DNA from: an uncultured Clostridia bacterium
GTDB lineage: Bacteria > Bacillota > Clostridia > Oscillospirales > Ruminococcaceae
Length of the DNA stretch: 6,174 nt
Assembly (NCBI GenBank): GCA_947631585.1
Contig: CANRLY010000114.1
Coordinates: 1-6,174, forward strand
Direction of reading: 5' to 3'
Under the pieces are notes generated by a model that ran no database searches, was not told where the DNA came from, and saw only the letters and a list, made by a program, of their open reading frames with translations. Both the position numbers and the translations under genes were made by a program. Position 1 is the stretch's first letter. The number at the start of each line of letters is the position of its first letter. Shown in pieces: positions 1 to 6,035 of this stretch.

Positions 1-1723
1 CCTGCACCAGGAACTTATCCACTGCGAACTTGCCGCTGAAAGTTCCCGCAAGACCTGCCAGAGCCGACAGGCACAAGGTCACCGGACCTCCTGCCACGCC
101 CAGCACTCCGGCGAAGAAGTACGCCGCAAAGAACGAAGCGTAGAATCCGGCAAATCCGGTCGCTCCTCCCAGCAGCACTCCTTTAAGTCCGGCTTCTCTG
201 AATCCTATGAACAGAGCGCCGATACCGAAGCTTCCGATAGCGGAGGCGATTATCTTATCCACTGCTCCGCCGTTGGTGGAGATCTTCTGGGACACCGAGA
301 ACATCTCCTGTATCTTAGCTATGGAAGCGAAGAAGTCGTCCTCGAACGACTGCAATCTTTCCGCCTCATCGCTTAGAGCCACGTTTATCTCGTTCTGTAT
401 CTGTTCGCAGATAAGCTGCGCCCTTGCGTCTATGGAGCGTTTTATCTTTTCGGTGAGTTTCTTATACACCTCTTTGAGCCGGTCTTTCTTCAGGTCCTCC
501 GAAGCCATCGGGAAGTTATCTATAACTTCCATAGCGGTCTCTTCTATCTTGGTCCAGTAGTCGTCCAGCACCGGCTGGAGGTTCTCGTACACCTTATTGG
601 CGGCGTCGTTGATATTGACGAATTCCGCCCTTTTCTTGTTTCTTATCTCTTCTATCTCGTCTATCGCCTTCTGATAATTTTCCATAAACTCGTCGTTTTC
701 CATCATCAGGGCGTTTTCTTTGAGCACCACGGAATTAAGTATCTCCGTGCCGGAGTTAGCTATCTTGGTGGCAAGTATCTGCAAGGTGATAGCTCCCCTC
801 TCCTTGGTGAGAAGCGTTTCCAGAGCTTCCTCGAACTCAGGGAAGTTAGAGTCTTTGAGCATCTGCTCGTCTCCGCTCATCTTGGCGGAAAGAGCTTTCT
901 TTGCGTAGACCCCTATGACCTTTGGAGTACCTATCTTCCTCTTATACACAGCGAACTCTCTTGAGTCCTCCCCCATTACCATCTTGGCTTTCTCCATGAC
1001 GTATCTGCCGATACGGCTCCTTACCGTCTCGACTATCTTCATCTCGTCCTCTTTTGAAAAAGTCCCGAAGCAGTTCACCGCAAAGATTATCCTGCCCACG
1101 TCGCTGGTGAGCATTTTCTTTTCCAGGAAGTCCTTTTCAAACTGCGAAAACGGAGAGTTTGCGCTGATAACGAAAACAGCCGCGTCTATCTCCGGCAGTA
1201 TGGACAGGGTAACGTTAGTCATCTGCTCGTCGTCGTTAAGACCGGGCGTGTCTATGATATCCACATGGTTGCGGCAGAAGTCGGTGGCGTAGTGAACGGT
1301 AGCTTCCTTGACCGTTTCCGCTTTCATTTCCGATTCTTCCGTCAGCTTGGTAACATAATTTTCCAGCTGGTCTATAGCGACACATTCGCTGGTGCCGTCC
1401 TTATATTCCACCTCTACATACGGGTCGTCGCTGTATGTAACTCTGTTAAGGGTAGCGGTGGCAGGCAGAACGTCCGCCGGCAGCACCTCCTCGCCCAGCA
1501 TAGCGTTGATGAGGGTGCTTTTTCCCCTTTTGAATTCGCCCACTATCGCAACTTCAAAGTGTTCGTTGGCGACTTTGGCGATGGTATCCTTAATGGAAGC
1601 GGCGGTATTTGAAAGAGACATAGTCTCGCTCAGGGAGAGAAGCTTTTCCAGGCTTTCGGTGAGGGTTTTCACCGTTTCGTTATAAGCCGAATAGCTCCCG
1701 AACTCCAGTGGCTTGTTGTCCAT
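1..1723 (-). CDS. Bacterial dynamin-like GTPase, partial (C-terminus beyond left edge)
   Basis: The reading frame is open for 574 codons from ATG at 1723 to the left edge, so the C-terminus is missing. Visible in the protein: a P-loop GEFKRGKST (residues 62-70), a threonine-bearing switch region LPATATLNRV (86-95), and a Walker B/G3 motif DTPG (158-161) in HVDIIDTPGL. A long charged helical region (about 345-480) follows, then a hydrophobic glycine/alanine/phenylalanine-rich stretch (about 493-562) that would fit a membrane-inserting paddle or hairpin. This order, GTPase then helical stalk then membrane segment, is that of bacterial dynamin-like proteins, which bind and remodel or fuse membranes using GTP. 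The usual G4 (N/T)KxD is not seen; the likely place reads VNCFGTF (216-222). The start is supported by a purine-rich AAAGGA about 11 nt upstream and by the promoter at 1806-1834, which gives a leader of about 76 nt. The family call is confident; the cellular role (membrane repair, division, phage defence) cannot be told from the sequence. Confidence 0.88.
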   Translation of the reverse strand, partial: MDNKPLEFGSYSAYNETVKTLTESLEKLLSLSETMSLSNTAASIKDTIAKVANEHFEVAIVGEFKRGKSTLINAMLGEEVLPADVLPATATLNRVTYSDDPYVEVEYKDGTSECVAIDQLENYVTKLTEESEMKAETVKEATVHYATDFCRNHVDIIDTPGLNDDEQMTNVTLSILPEIDAAVFVISANSPFSQFEKDFLEKKMLTSDVGRIIFAVNCFGTFSKEDEMKIVETVRSRIGRYVMEKAKMVMGEDSREFAVYKRKIGTPKVIGVYAKKALSAKMSGDEQMLKDSNFPEFEEALETLLTKERGAITLQILATKIANSGTEILNSVVLKENALMMENDEFMENYQKAIDEIEEIRNKKRAEFVNINDAANKVYENLQPVLDDYWTKIEETAMEVIDNFPMASEDLKKDRLKEVYKKLTEKIKRSIDARAQLICEQIQNEINVALSDEAERLQSFEDDFFASIAKIQEMFSVSQKISTNGGAVDKIIASAIGSFGIGALFIGFREAGLKGVLLGGATGFAGFYASFFAAYFFAGVLGVAGGPVTLCLSALAGLAGTFSGKFAVDKFLVQ

Positions 1724-1805
1724 ATATTACCCAGTCCTTTCCCGAAGTGCATAGCAGCAAAAAACCGTCTAAAGTTCGTTTATCCACTGCTAAGCTATTG
1801 TATAA

Positions 1806-1834
1806 ATTATACACACTTTTTGTTAAAAAGTCAA
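1806..1834 (-). promoter_or_regulatory. Sigma-A type promoter for the dynamin-like gene
   Basis: On the minus strand, a -35 TTGACT (1829-1834) and a -10 TATAAT (1806-1811) are separated by exactly 17 bp. Transcription should start near 1799, giving a leader of about 76 nt. It lies just past the terminator of the upstream gene, so the GTPase gene is an independent unit. Confidence 0.85.
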
Positions 1835-1855
1835 CAATTTTATGCAAATCGGCAC

Positions 1856-1890
1856 AAAAAATCGGCAGAGGCTGATTTTCGCCCCTGCCG
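1856..1890 (-). terminator. Intrinsic terminator of the glycyl-tRNA synthetase gene
   Basis: On the minus strand, arms CGGCAGGGGC (1881-1890) and GCCTCTGCCG (1863-1872) pair over 10 bp with one G-U and an 8-nt loop, followed by a run of six T after one A. It starts 12 bp after the stop codon of the synthetase gene and ends 21 bp before the -35 box of the dynamin promoter. Confidence 0.88.
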
Positions 1891-1902
1891 CAAGCTGTTT
1901 TG

Positions 1903-3282
1903 TTAGAACTGTATCTTATCAGATACAAATTTTCCCACCTGATCTATGGGGATACGCTGCTGTTCCATAGAATCCCTGTCTCTTACGGTAACGCAGCCGT
2001 CCTCCAGGGAATCGAAGTCGTAGGTTATGCAGAAAGGAGTACCTATCTCGTCCTGGCGGCGGTATCTCTTTCCGATGCTTCCGGTGACGTCGTAGTCGGT
2101 CATAAAGGACTGAGACAGCTGGTCGCAGAGCTTCTCCGCCGGCTCTGAGAGCTTCTTTACCAGCGGCAGCACCGCAGCCTTATACGGAGCGATCGCCGGA
2201 CTGAGCCTTAGCACCGTCCTTACGTCGTTCTTTTCAGCGTCCACCACTTCTTCATCATAAGCCTCGCAGAGCAGCGCAAGCACCGTTCTGTCAAGACCGT
2301 AGGTGGACTCTATTATATAAGGTATGAACTTCTCGTTGGTGGCAGGGTCCAGATATTCCTGCTTTGTGCCGCTGTACTCCTGATGTCTTGTCAGGTCGAA
2401 GTCGGTGCGGTTGTGAGTGCCGTTTATCTCTCCCCAGCCGAACGGGAACAGAAATTCTATATCGCAGGCTGCCTTGGCGTAGTGGGCAAGCTTCTCGTGG
2501 TCGTGGAAACGCAAATGTTCCGGAGCTATCCCCAGGTCCTCGAAGTATTTTCTTCCGTACTCCTTGAAGTAATCGTAAAGCTCCCCGTCGTCCCCTTCCT
2601 TGCAGAAGGTCTGGAACTCCATCTGCTCGAACTCGATAGTCCTGAAAGTGAAGTTTCCGGGGGTTATCTCGTTTCTGAAGGCTTTTCCTATCTGACCGAT
2701 GGAAAAAGGCAGTTTCGCCCTCATTGTCCTCTGCACGTTCAGGAAGTTCACATACTCGCCCTGAGCGTTTTCAGGTCTCAGATAAATAACGCTCTTGGCG
2801 TCGGTGGTGACCCCTCTGAACGTCTGGAACATCAGGTTGAACTCCCTGATATCGGTGAAGTTGTGTTTTCCGCAGTGTGGGCAGGGAATGGAGTGGTCTT
2901 TTATATACTGGAACATCTCCTCCTTGGTCATGCCGTCTGCGTGAGCGTTCGGGTCGAAGTCGTCGATAAGGTTGTCGGCACGGTGGCGCATCTTGCACTC
3001 TTTGCAGTCGAGCAGCGGGTCGGAAAAGCTTGCCACATGGCCGCTTGCCTCCCAGACTCTTGGGTTCATGAGAATGTCGGCGTCCACCTCGAAGCTGTTC
3101 CTGCGCTCCTGTATAAAGCGTTTGCGCCAGGTGTCCTTGACGTTGTTTTTAAGCCTTGCCCCCAGCGGACCGTAGTCCCAGGTATTGGCAAGACCGCCGT
3201 AGATCTCGCTTCCCGGAAAGATGAATCCCCTGCTCTTGCAAAGGTTTACTATAGTGTCCATTGTTTTTTCAGTGTTGTTCAT
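1903..3282 (-). CDS. glyQS: Glycyl-tRNA synthetase, single-chain dimeric type
   Basis: This class II enzyme attaches glycine to tRNA-Gly in the cytoplasm using ATP. The 459-residue protein has the usual length of the homodimeric bacterial/archaeal-type enzyme, not the alpha2-beta2 type. The N-terminal signature RGFIFPGSEIYGG is at residues 18-30 and NPRVWEASGH at 73-82. Two Cys pairs, CKEC (93-96) and CPHC (134-137), look like a zinc-binding insertion. Class II motif 2 is RNEITPGNFTFRTIEFEQ (203-220), the glycine-pocket region is around WGEINGTHNRTDFD (283-296), and motif 3 is GLDRTVLALL (329-338). The anticodon-binding domain covers about 360-459. I chose ATG at 3282 because AAAGGA lies 9 nt upstream; the internal Met8 has no ribosome site. 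It has its own promoter and terminator. The short predicted leader leaves no room for a T-box. Confidence 0.97.
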   Translation of the reverse strand: MNNTEKTMDTIVNLCKSRGFIFPGSEIYGGLANTWDYGPLGARLKNNVKDTWRKRFIQERRNSFEVDADILMNPRVWEASGHVASFSDPLLDCKECKMRHRADNLIDDFDPNAHADGMTKEEMFQYIKDHSIPCPHCGKHNFTDIREFNLMFQTFRGVTTDAKSVIYLRPENAQGEYVNFLNVQRTMRAKLPFSIGQIGKAFRNEITPGNFTFRTIEFEQMEFQTFCKEGDDGELYDYFKEYGRKYFEDLGIAPEHLRFHDHEKLAHYAKAACDIEFLFPFGWGEINGTHNRTDFDLTRHQEYSGTKQEYLDPATNEKFIPYIIESTYGLDRTVLALLCEAYDEEVVDAEKNDVRTVLRLSPAIAPYKAAVLPLVKKLSEPAEKLCDQLSQSFMTDYDVTGSIGKRYRRQDEIGTPFCITYDFDSLEDGCVTVRDRDSMEQQRIPIDQVGKFVSDKIQF

Positions 3283-3291
3283 GATCGACCG

Positions 3292-3297
3292 TCCTTT
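3292..3297 (-). promoter_or_regulatory. Ribosome binding site of glycyl-tRNA synthetase gene
   Basis: AAAGGA on the minus strand lies 9 nt before ATG 3282. It decides the start: Met8, which lines up with the start of many shorter family members, is preceded by ACTGAAAAAACA with no Shine-Dalgarno match. Confidence 0.75.
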
Positions 3298-3314
3298 AAA
3301 TTAAAACTATAAAT

Positions 3315-3343
3315 ATTTTAAAATAAATCCTCCCGTAAGTCAA
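3315..3343 (-). promoter_or_regulatory. Sigma-A type promoter for glycyl-tRNA synthetase
   Basis: On the minus strand, -35 TTGACT (3338-3343) and -10 TAAAAT (3315-3320) have a 17-bp spacer. The start of transcription is expected near 3308, giving a leader of only about 26 nt. About 61 bp separate this -35 box from that of the divergent rightward promoter. Confidence 0.78.
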
Positions 3344-3404
3344 GAGGGAACGGCGGATTTTTTCCTGTTTGTAAACTTTTCATTCCAAAGTGTGCTTTCC
3401 CTGC

Positions 3405-3433
3405 TTGACGAATCGGAGGTTTTCTGTTATAAT
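3405..3433 (+). promoter_or_regulatory. Sigma-A type promoter for the deacetylase-ymdB unit
   Basis: -35 TTGACG (3405-3410) and -10 TATAAT (3428-3433) have a 17-bp spacer. Transcription should begin near 3440, giving a leader of about 27 nt before ATG 3467. It is divergent from the synthetase promoter. Confidence 0.85.
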
Positions 3434-3466
3434 CCTTATAAGGAAATATGAAATGGGGAATTTGCT

Positions 3467-4264
3467 ATGCGCAGGAAAGTTCTGCCGCTGTGTGCGGCGG
3501 CATTGGCGATCTGTCTGTGCGGCTGTTCCGGCAAGGACGGCAGCAGCGATAACAGCAGCAGTCAGACGGAAAACACGTCGGTGACCACGCCGGCGCCGGT
3601 GATACAGGAGGAAGCAGTGAAAAAGATCGAGTACGAAATAGACCCGTCAAAGCCGGTGATAGCTCTCACGTTTGACGACGGCCCGAACACTTCGGCTACT
3701 CCGGCGGTGCTGGATAGGTTGGAGAAATACAACGTAAAAGCGTCGTTTTTCGTTATAGGAAACAACATAAACGAAAAGTCGGGGGCGGTGATGAAAAGAG
3801 CTCACGACATGGGCTGTGAGATAAACAATCATTCTCAGACACATTCCTATATGACAAAAATGTCCACGGAGGAGATAAAGGCTGAGATAGAGTACACCGA
3901 CCAGCTGGTGGAGAAGTACACCGGCGAAAAGACTAAGTTTTTCAGACCGCCTTATATCTCGGTGAACTCAGAACTTTACGCTGCGGTGGATATGCCTTTT
4001 ATCAACGGCATCGGCGCAAACGACTGGGACGACAGCGTTTCCGTTGAAGAGAGGGCAGAGCGCATACTGGAACAGACAAAGGACGGCGTGATAATACTTC
4101 TGCACGACGCCGACATGAACATCAAGACGGTGGAGGCTCTGGACACGATAATTCCTGAGCTTCAGGCGCAGGGATATCAGTTCGCCACCGTGTCTGAGCT
4201 GTTTGAAGCCAAGGGGGTGGAGATCTCGCCTGATGACCAGTCGCTGTACACCATTGTGGGCTAG
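3467..4264 (+). CDS. Lipoprotein polysaccharide deacetylase (carbohydrate esterase family 4)
   Basis: The predicted enzyme is a metal-dependent deacetylase of N-acetylated glycans (peptidoglycan, chitin-like or other surface polymer), anchored on the outer face of the membrane. The N-terminus is a lipoprotein signal: MRRK, a hydrophobic core, then lipobox LCGC with the lipidated Cys at residue 20. A Ser/Asn/Thr-rich linker (21-45) follows. All five CE4 (NodB) motifs are visible: TFDDGP (68-73; D70 likely base, D71 metal ligand), HSQTH (122-126; H122 and H126 metal ligands), RPPY (160-163), the DW pair in NDWDD (185-189), and LLHD (211-214; catalytic His213). The 265-residue length fits a signal plus a single NodB domain, with no extra binding domain. 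ATG 3467 is preceded by GGGGA at 7-nt spacing; an ATG at 3448 is in another frame. It leads an apparent two-gene unit with ymdB. The substrate cannot be decided; a PdaA-like peptidoglycan deacetylase is one possibility. Confidence 0.93.
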   Translation: MRRKVLPLCAAALAICLCGCSGKDGSSDNSSSQTENTSVTTPAPVIQEEAVKKIEYEIDPSKPVIALTFDDGPNTSATPAVLDRLEKYNVKASFFVIGNNINEKSGAVMKRAHDMGCEINNHSQTHSYMTKMSTEEIKAEIEYTDQLVEKYTGEKTKFFRPPYISVNSELYAAVDMPFINGIGANDWDDSVSVEERAERILEQTKDGVIILLHDADMNIKTVEALDTIIPELQAQGYQFATVSELFEAKGVEISPDDQSLYTIVG

Positions 4265-4279
4265 AGGAGGCGGCAGCTG

Positions 4280-5047
4280 ATGAGACTTCTCTTTGTAGGG
4301 GACGTGGTGGGAGCGTCCGGGTGCGGTTTCCTGGCGCAGGAGCTTCCCAGGCTCAAAAGGGAGCTGGGCGTTGACCTTGCGGTGGTGAACGGGGAAAATT
4401 CCGCCAAAGGAAACGGCATATCGGAGCAGTCGCTGAGATCGCTGACAGCCTGCGGAGCAGACGCCGTTACCACGGGGAACCACTGTTTTTCACGAAGAGA
4501 CAGCGTGGGGATATTCGATCGGTACGACCACCTGATACGTCCGGCAAACTACCCTGACGGAGTGATCGGCAAGGGGGTGTGTCTGCTGGATATGGGGAGA
4601 GCGAAAGTCGCCGTGGTGAACATCATGGGCACGGCTTTCATGGAAGCTCTGGCAAATCCCTTCGAGACCGCCGACCGCATACTCAGCCAGCTGGATACCC
4701 CGAATGTGTTCGTGGACTTCCACGCAGAGGCGACTTCCGAGAAAAAAGCGCTGGGGCATTACCTTACGGGGAGAGTCACGGCGGTGCTGGGAACGCACAC
4801 CCACGTTCAGACGGCGGACGAGGCTATCCTTGGGGAACACACCGCTTACATCACCGACGCAGGCATGACCGGACCGGAGCTTTCGGTGCTGGGGGTAGAC
4901 ATAAAAGCGGCGGTCAACAAGCAGCGGTTCAAGACGCCGGTGACCTTTACCGAGAGTACAAATCCCTGTTTTTTGTGCGCCGTACTGGTCGATTTTGATG
5001 AAAAATTGGGCAAAGCGACTAAAATTCAGCGAATAATTAAGCGATAA
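4280..5047 (+). CDS. ymdB: YmdB-family metallophosphoesterase (cyclic nucleotide phosphodiesterase)
   Basis: The 255-residue protein matches the TIGR00282/YmdB family in length and motifs. The Bacillus subtilis member is a dinuclear-metal phosphodiesterase acting on 2',3'- and 3',5'-cyclic nucleotides; it influences biofilm versus motility fate and late adaptive responses. Metal ligands and catalytic residues appear in order: GDVVG with Asp8, NGEN with Glu39 and Asn40, GNH with Asn67 and His68 (the expected general acid), DFHAE with His148, and GTHTHVQT with His173 and His175. The protein has no signal peptide or membrane segment, so it should be cytoplasmic. AGGAGG (4265-4270) sits 9 nt before ATG 4280, beginning right after the deacetylase stop codon. 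The 15-bp gap and absence of a promoter or terminator indicate co-transcription with the deacetylase gene. No convincing terminator follows, so read-through into spoVS is plausible. Confidence 0.95.
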   Translation: MRLLFVGDVVGASGCGFLAQELPRLKRELGVDLAVVNGENSAKGNGISEQSLRSLTACGADAVTTGNHCFSRRDSVGIFDRYDHLIRPANYPDGVIGKGVCLLDMGRAKVAVVNIMGTAFMEALANPFETADRILSQLDTPNVFVDFHAEATSEKKALGHYLTGRVTAVLGTHTHVQTADEAILGEHTAYITDAGMTGPELSVLGVDIKAAVNKQRFKTPVTFTESTNPCFLCAVLVDFDEKLGKATKIQRIIKR

Positions 5048-5070
5048 TCAACAAAATTATTTTTAGCCTA

Positions 5071-5099
5071 TTGTAAAATTTAAGAAAGTTTGATATAAT
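5071..5099 (+). promoter_or_regulatory. Probable sigma-A type promoter for spoVS
   Basis: -35 TTGTAA (5071-5076) and -10 TATAAT (5094-5099) have a 17-bp spacer, starting 24 bp after the ymdB stop. The predicted start near 5106 leaves a long leader of about 97 nt before spoVS. The -35 box is imperfect but the -10 is consensus. Confidence 0.72.
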
Positions 5100-5202
5100 G
5101 TTATTAACAGCAGTTCCGTGTAATTTGTAGTTTGGGTTTCAGCAAGACGACGTATTCAGAGTTATGTTACGACACACCTGCGGAAAGGGTTGGTAAATTA
5201 TT

Positions 5203-5463
5203 ATGGAAATTCTAAAGGTATCGTCACGGTCTGTCCCTAACTCGGTTGCAGGCGCAATATCCGGAGTCATCAGGGACAGTGGAGTCGTTGAAGTGCAGGC
5301 AGTGGGAGCTGGTGCAGCCAATCAGGCGATCAAAGCCATAGCCATTGCAAGAGGTTATCTTGCGCCGCTTGGCATAGACATGATCTGCATACCTGCTTTC
5401 GCAAACGTAATGATCGACGACGAAGAGAGAACGGCAATCAAGCTTATTTGTGAACAGCGATAA
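5203..5463 (+). CDS. spoVS: Stage V sporulation protein S
   Basis: The 86-residue protein aligns by eye along its full length with Bacillus SpoVS: it begins MEILKVSSRSVPNSVAGAIS, has the central GAGAANQAIKAIAIARG (residues 35-51), then ICIPAF (61-66), and ends with DDEERTAIKLICEQR. SpoVS is a small cytoplasmic protein with an Alba-like fold, thought to bind nucleic acid. In B. subtilis it is needed for stage V (coat and core maturation) and affects division-septum events in sporulation. Its place after ymdB repeats the Bacillus arrangement, although here 155 bp and a separate promoter lie between them. The leader is about 97 nt. The best Shine-Dalgarno match AAAGGG (5184-5189) is 13 nt from ATG, longer than usual. 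A hairpin terminator follows 25 bp after the stop. The presence of this gene is the main sign that the host, or its ancestors, form endospores. Confidence 0.97.
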   Translation: MEILKVSSRSVPNSVAGAISGVIRDSGVVEVQAVGAGAANQAIKAIAIARGYLAPLGIDMICIPAFANVMIDDEERTAIKLICEQR

Positions 5464-5488
5464 GCCGTTCGGTAAAAAGTTACTTCGG

Positions 5489-5521
5489 CGGCTTTCCGCA
5501 TATGCGGGAAGCCGTTTCCTT
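5489..5521 (+). terminator. Intrinsic terminator after spoVS
   Basis: The arms CGGCTTTCCGCAT (5489-5501) and ATGCGGGAAGCCG (5502-5514) are self-complementary over 13 positions with one G-T pair. They would fold as a hairpin with a small loop at the centre and are followed by TTTCCTT. The T tract is short and interrupted, but the stem is strong and the position, 25 bp after the stop, is right. Confidence 0.75.
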
Positions 5522-5542
5522 GTTCCGCAGAAACTTCAGTGC

Positions 5543-5580
5543 AGTGCGAAAACCCAGCTACCAACTGAGTGCGAAAACCC
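5543..5580. repeat. Short direct repeat at the left edge of the array
   Basis: The 13-mer AGTGCGAAAACCC occurs at 5543-5555 and again at 5568-5580, a period of 25 bp. The second copy is the left end of the first hairpin block. Related sequence (AGTGCGAAACTCC, AGTGTGAAACTCC) begins the other two hairpin blocks, so the first 13-mer may be the remnant of a lost block. Confidence 0.7.
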
Positions 5581-5652
5581 TACCCCCGGCGGCGAAGCCG
5601 CCGGGGTGTTCCCCCTCCCCATCGGGGAGGGGGACTACAGGGGGTAGGGCGT
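5564..5652. repeat. Hairpin block copy 1 (89 bp)
   Basis: This block starts ACTGAGTGCGAAA. It contains a GC hairpin with 10-bp arms (CCCCGGCGGC 5584-5593, loop GAA, partner 5597-5606), then a second perfect 10-bp hairpin (CCCCCTCCCC 5611-5620, loop ATC, partner 5624-5633), then ACTACAGGGGGTAGGGCGT. It has the same length and nearly the same sequence as the block at 6086-6174. It carries no open frame worth calling. Its function is unknown; it resembles short palindromic intergenic elements of the REP or MITE kind. Confidence 0.9.
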
Positions 5653-5690
5653 CTCTTGCCTCTTGCTTCTAGTTATCTTGCTTCTAGCAG
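5653..5690. repeat. 38-bp heptad block, direct copy 1
   Basis: This block reads as heptads CTCTTGC, CTCTTGC, TTCTAGT, an 8-mer TATCTTGC, then TTCTAGC and AG. It differs from the block at 5865-5902 at two of 38 positions. It follows the first hairpin block directly. Confidence 0.88.
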
Positions 5691-5728
5691 GGGAGGGGGA
5701 ATGACAGCGAAGCTGTCAAGGGGGTGGG
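5691..5728. repeat. Truncated hairpin module
   Basis: This module starts inside the G-rich arm (GGGGAGGGGGAA), then has a 7-bp stem TGACAGC (5702-5708), loop GAA, GCTGTCA (5712-5718), and AAGGGGGTGGG. The left GC hairpin and the C-rich arm that a complete module carries are missing, so it appears to be the right-hand part of a module joined to the 38-bp block. Its best match is the complete module at 5963-6032. Confidence 0.75.
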
Positions 5729-5732
5729 TTAT

Positions 5733-5775
5733 CTAACCTCTAACTTCTAACCTCTAGCGGCGGTCGGCTTTACCC
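5733..5775. repeat. CTCTAAC heptad block copy 1
   Basis: The block has heptads CTCTAAC, TTCTAAC and CTCTAGC followed by GGCGGTCGGCTTTACCC, leading straight into hairpin block 2. The same order occurs 310 bp further on at 6036-6085, making a direct repeat of about 125 bp together with the hairpin block. Confidence 0.87.
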
Positions 5776-5860
5776 ACTGAGTGCGAAACTCCAGCCCTCG
5801 GCGGCGAAGCCGCCGGGGTGTTCCCCTCCCCGATGGGGAGGGGGACTACAGGGGGTAGGG
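5776..5860. repeat. Hairpin block copy 2
   Basis: This block has the same order as copies 1 and 3: ACTGAGTGCGAAAC, a GC hairpin (5796-5805 with 5809-5818, one G-T pair), and a second hairpin (CCCCTCCCC 5823-5831, partner 5835-5843), then ACTACAGGGGGTAGGG. One C is missing from the left arm of the second hairpin, and its loop is GAT instead of ATC. Confidence 0.88.
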
Positions 5861-5864
5861 GAAT

Positions 5865-5961
5865 CTCTTGCTTCTTGCTTCTAGTCATCTTGCTTCTAGC
5901 AGGGGCGGGCTTTCTAACCTCAGCTGCTAGAAGCAAGAAATTAAGAGGCAAGAAGCAAGAG
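5865..5961. repeat. Long inverted repeat made of two 38-bp heptad blocks
   Basis: The left arm 5865-5902 is a direct copy of the 38-bp block; the right arm 5924-5961 is an inverted copy, with 21 bp between them. The inner 15 positions (5888-5902 with 5924-5938) pair perfectly. The outer 18 (5865-5882 with 5944-5961) pair with 17 Watson-Crick matches and one G-T. A 5-nt unpaired region on each side separates them. Transcribed from either strand, it would form a long stem of about 33 bp. Confidence 0.9.
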
Positions 5962-5962
5962 T

Positions 5963-6032
5963 CGGCGGCTTTGCCGCCGTGAACCCCCCCTCCATTGGAG
6001 GGGGGAATGTAGCGACAGCTACAAGGGGGTAG
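5963..6032. repeat. Complete hairpin module, variant form
   Basis: There are three hairpins in a row: CGGCGGC-TTT-GCCGCCG (5963-5979), CCCCCCTCC-ATT-GGAGGGGGG (centred near 5995), and TGTAGC-GACA-GCTACA (6008-6023), ending AAGGGGGTAG. It shares the plan of the 89-bp blocks but differs in arm and loop sequence, and its third hairpin is stronger than theirs. It directly abuts the long inverted repeat. Confidence 0.85.
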
Positions 6033-6035
6033 CAA

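Noticed and set aside
207..1685. Several plus-strand frames opposite the dynamin-like gene
   Set aside because: The minus-strand frame is uninterrupted with clear GTPase motifs; the plus-strand frames are short, low in complexity and lack family signatures.
2383..3312. 309-codon open frame on the plus strand opposite the glycyl-tRNA synthetase
   Set aside because: It lies wholly antisense to a certain gene, has no recognisable domain and no ribosome site; such mirror frames are expected opposite GC-biased genes.
3968..4483. 171-codon minus-strand frame across the deacetylase-ymdB junction
   Set aside because: It is antisense to two genes with complete catalytic motifs and shows no recognisable features.
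5032..5064. Terminator after ymdB
   Set aside because: The only inverted repeat, AATAATT/AATTATT, is all A/T with a 16-nt loop and a short T run and begins inside the coding sequence; too weak to call.
5100..5202. Sigma-H type promoter for spoVS
   Set aside because: I looked because B. subtilis spoVS uses sigma-H, but found no GAAT -10 element with an AGGA-type -35 at proper spacing; the sigma-A type site at 5071-5099 fits better.
5450..5647. 65-codon plus-strand frame overlapping the end of spoVS
   Set aside because: It runs through the spoVS terminator hairpin and into the first hairpin block; no coding signature is seen.
5754..6035. 93-codon minus-strand frame in the repeat array
   Set aside because: It spans several repeat blocks and hairpins; its composition follows the repeats and it has no ribosome site or domain.
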